Positions 62,362-64,000 of a stretch of 64,000 nucleotides of DNA are shown piece after piece (the stretch's first letter is position 1; each line of letters starts with the position of its first letter). This DNA comes from Paramarasmius palmivorus (lineage: Eukaryota; Basidiomycota; Agaricomycetes; Agaricales; Marasmiaceae), in assembly GCA_037176845.1 (NCBI GenBank), contig JAYKXP010000029.1:372001-436000 (forward strand), written 5' to 3'. The position numbers and the translations under genes are program-made. Below the pieces are notes generated by a model. The model did no database searches and was not told where the DNA came from. It worked only from the letters and a program-made list of their open reading frames with translations.

Positions 62362-64000
62362 ATTATGCTTCTAGGATGGTTGGACAAAGTGGACAAGGGG
62401 GGAGATTGTGATGCGTCGACTACCAGTCACACCCCGAAATTTGTACTCGCTGAACCAAGGGTGATCAACGCCACGACGTCCATGTACGAAGCGAGATTAT
62501 TACGAGAGTGTCGCCCTACATAAAGTGGTCTATGTAAGTCTATGTATTAGACGAGCAGACTCAAGCCGGAGAATTTATTGGCGAATACATACCTCCCATC
62601 GCAACCAGGTCAGAGCTATGGAACGTGGCCAGATCGGCGGGCTTGTGGGAACAGTCAGTTTAAACTTCTAGGAACCACTAAAAGTTGGCACCTGCTTTGA
62701 CCTATAGGTCCCGTCACAGTGTATGGAATGGGTATCGTACCAGAGCTTCAAGTTAACTGCTCGAGGGATGGTATTCTTTTCGTAGCGTATTGGCTGCAAT
62801 TTTGCCGCCGGTAGTATTGCTACCGAATATTTCCTCGACTGCTAGATGGAGTGGGAAGAAACCTCTCTGCAGTGGTCGTCACATTGAAACGATAGCATCA
62901 CGCCACATTAAGCTCCCGCTGGATAAAACGCACCATTCTCGGAAGAAATAATGTATCCCTCATCTTGTATAGCAGTGGCAGAGGAGCGTGCCCGCACTAA
63001 ACCAGAGTCGTTTCAATATAAACGATGGCAGGACAATTCACACAAGCTACGCATTCATCAAATACAACCCTCTTTTAGCCAAGATATGAGCGGGTACCTC
63101 ACATATTATTGGCGCGTAGAGTGTCACAGCCATCGAAAGATGCATCCAAAGCCTGGATGTTGCAACTCGAAAACCTAGAGTGACAGAATCAATGAACAAA
63201 TGAATAGTGACTCATAGTCGGGAAACACCTCAGCCAAGCCGAACCGGACTAAACAATTCTTTAAGTCCAAGAAAAGCATGTGTTGCGAATCGGACGAGCT
63301 GTATATCGGATAAATTACTCGACAACTGCATGCATTAGACCAGGTTGAGCTTACCTATCATAAAATGACAACTTTCCGCTGCTGGCAGTGCGGCCTCACA
63401 TATGGCCGGATATATACAACAGCCAGACAGCCACACCAGGAAGCGAGAGAAAGAATGTCGAGCGTTTCGGTAGGTAATAACCTGTAATAACTCCTCGGTA
63501 CCCTTTGCTTCCGAATTTACGCATCCGGCACCCCCTACTGGTGATCTATCTGAAACAAGCTGCATACTTTGAATGACCGTATCACGATTCGGAGCGCATG
63601 AGAAAGGTTCAAGTCCTCACAAAAGCTTGCGTTCCTGTCGGGAACATCATTTTCGATGGAAAGAAGGGCCCGTATGGACGAGCCATACTTAGTAAAGGCT
63701 TGGCGTACATCCTAAGGCCAGAATGGTAATCGACATGAGACTTGCATTTGAGTTTTGGGGCATTGCAGTGTCGGTATTACGCTTGTGCTCTCTTCGTCGT
63801 GATGTATAATCTGATCCAATTCCCTTGGGCCGTCTGCCTTCAGTAAACCTGTTTCAGTTGTGGACATTCTTAGTGGGAGAACGTACCCTCAGTCCGATAT
63901 GACCCGGGGGCGGAAGAAGCAGGGAGATAATGTAGAAATGTATGGCTTCAAATTGAACTTGAGTTGGTGATATCATGTAGGAGTTTCAAGAGCACGAGAG
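62362..64000. other. Right edge, no gene supported
   Basis: Upstream of the DUF6534 gene. Short frames on both strands without signature or good splice joins. A gene beginning outside the window could extend into the last few hundred bases; nothing shows it. Confidence 0.45.

Overview
The window is nuclear DNA from a filamentous basidiomycete, most likely an Agaricomycete (inferred, not tested). Most genes are broken by introns of about 50-60 bp with GT..AG ends. The gene content fits: an expanded F-box/leucine-rich-repeat-like family, a DUF6534-type seven-helix protein, a WOPR regulator, an arrestin-like protein, Vps3844, BTB and Rds1-like proteins, and a fragment resembling KDZ-transposon-associated proteins. 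Exon structures below were worked out by hand from splice sites and phase; except where stated, all joins keep frame.

Bases 1-31 kb are a dynamic F-box region. It holds five intact paralogs (10310-11974, 15916-17619, 18086-19774, 20089-21819, 28981-30669), one copy cut by the window edge (1-856) and two 5'-truncated copies (9363-10227, 15378-15741). Duplicated flanks show that tandem duplication and unequal exchange built the cluster. Between them lie a six-copy degenerate tandem array (about 1.2-4.5 kb), an unrecognised low-complexity gene with a 1,057-bp T-rich intron (4866-8802), the essential mevalonate-pathway gene MVD1 (12469-13800) and a BTB gene (27146-28454). A 2.6-kb element with terminal inverted repeats and a 10-bp target duplication (21868-24474) sits 48 bp upstream of one F-box gene. 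A 115-bp MITE lies at 26415.

Bases 31-43 kb carry accessory or secreted functions: an Rds1/ferritin-like protein, a P-loop (sulfotransferase-like) protein, a small CoA-binding protein, a GH18 chitinase with a GPI-like tail, and a tandem pair of short-chain dehydrogenases with probable mitochondrial presequences.

Bases 43-63 kb are a denser housekeeping block: a C2H2 zinc-finger protein divergent from a YMC1-like mitochondrial carrier, an arrestin-like protein, Vps3844, a WOPR-domain regulator, a membrane glutaredoxin-like protein without the active-site cysteine, a TMEM163/CDF-like membrane protein with a cysteine-rich tail, an NmrA-like oxidoreductase and a DUF6534 protein. Long stretches (34.97-38.10, 52.89-56.30 and 62.36-64 kb) show no gene I can support.

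Three genes (Rds1-like, the first dehydrogenase, NmrA-like) need a small frame change to give a full-length product. Either they are decaying or the assembly has small indels. No rRNA, tRNA, CRISPR or viral sequence was recognised.
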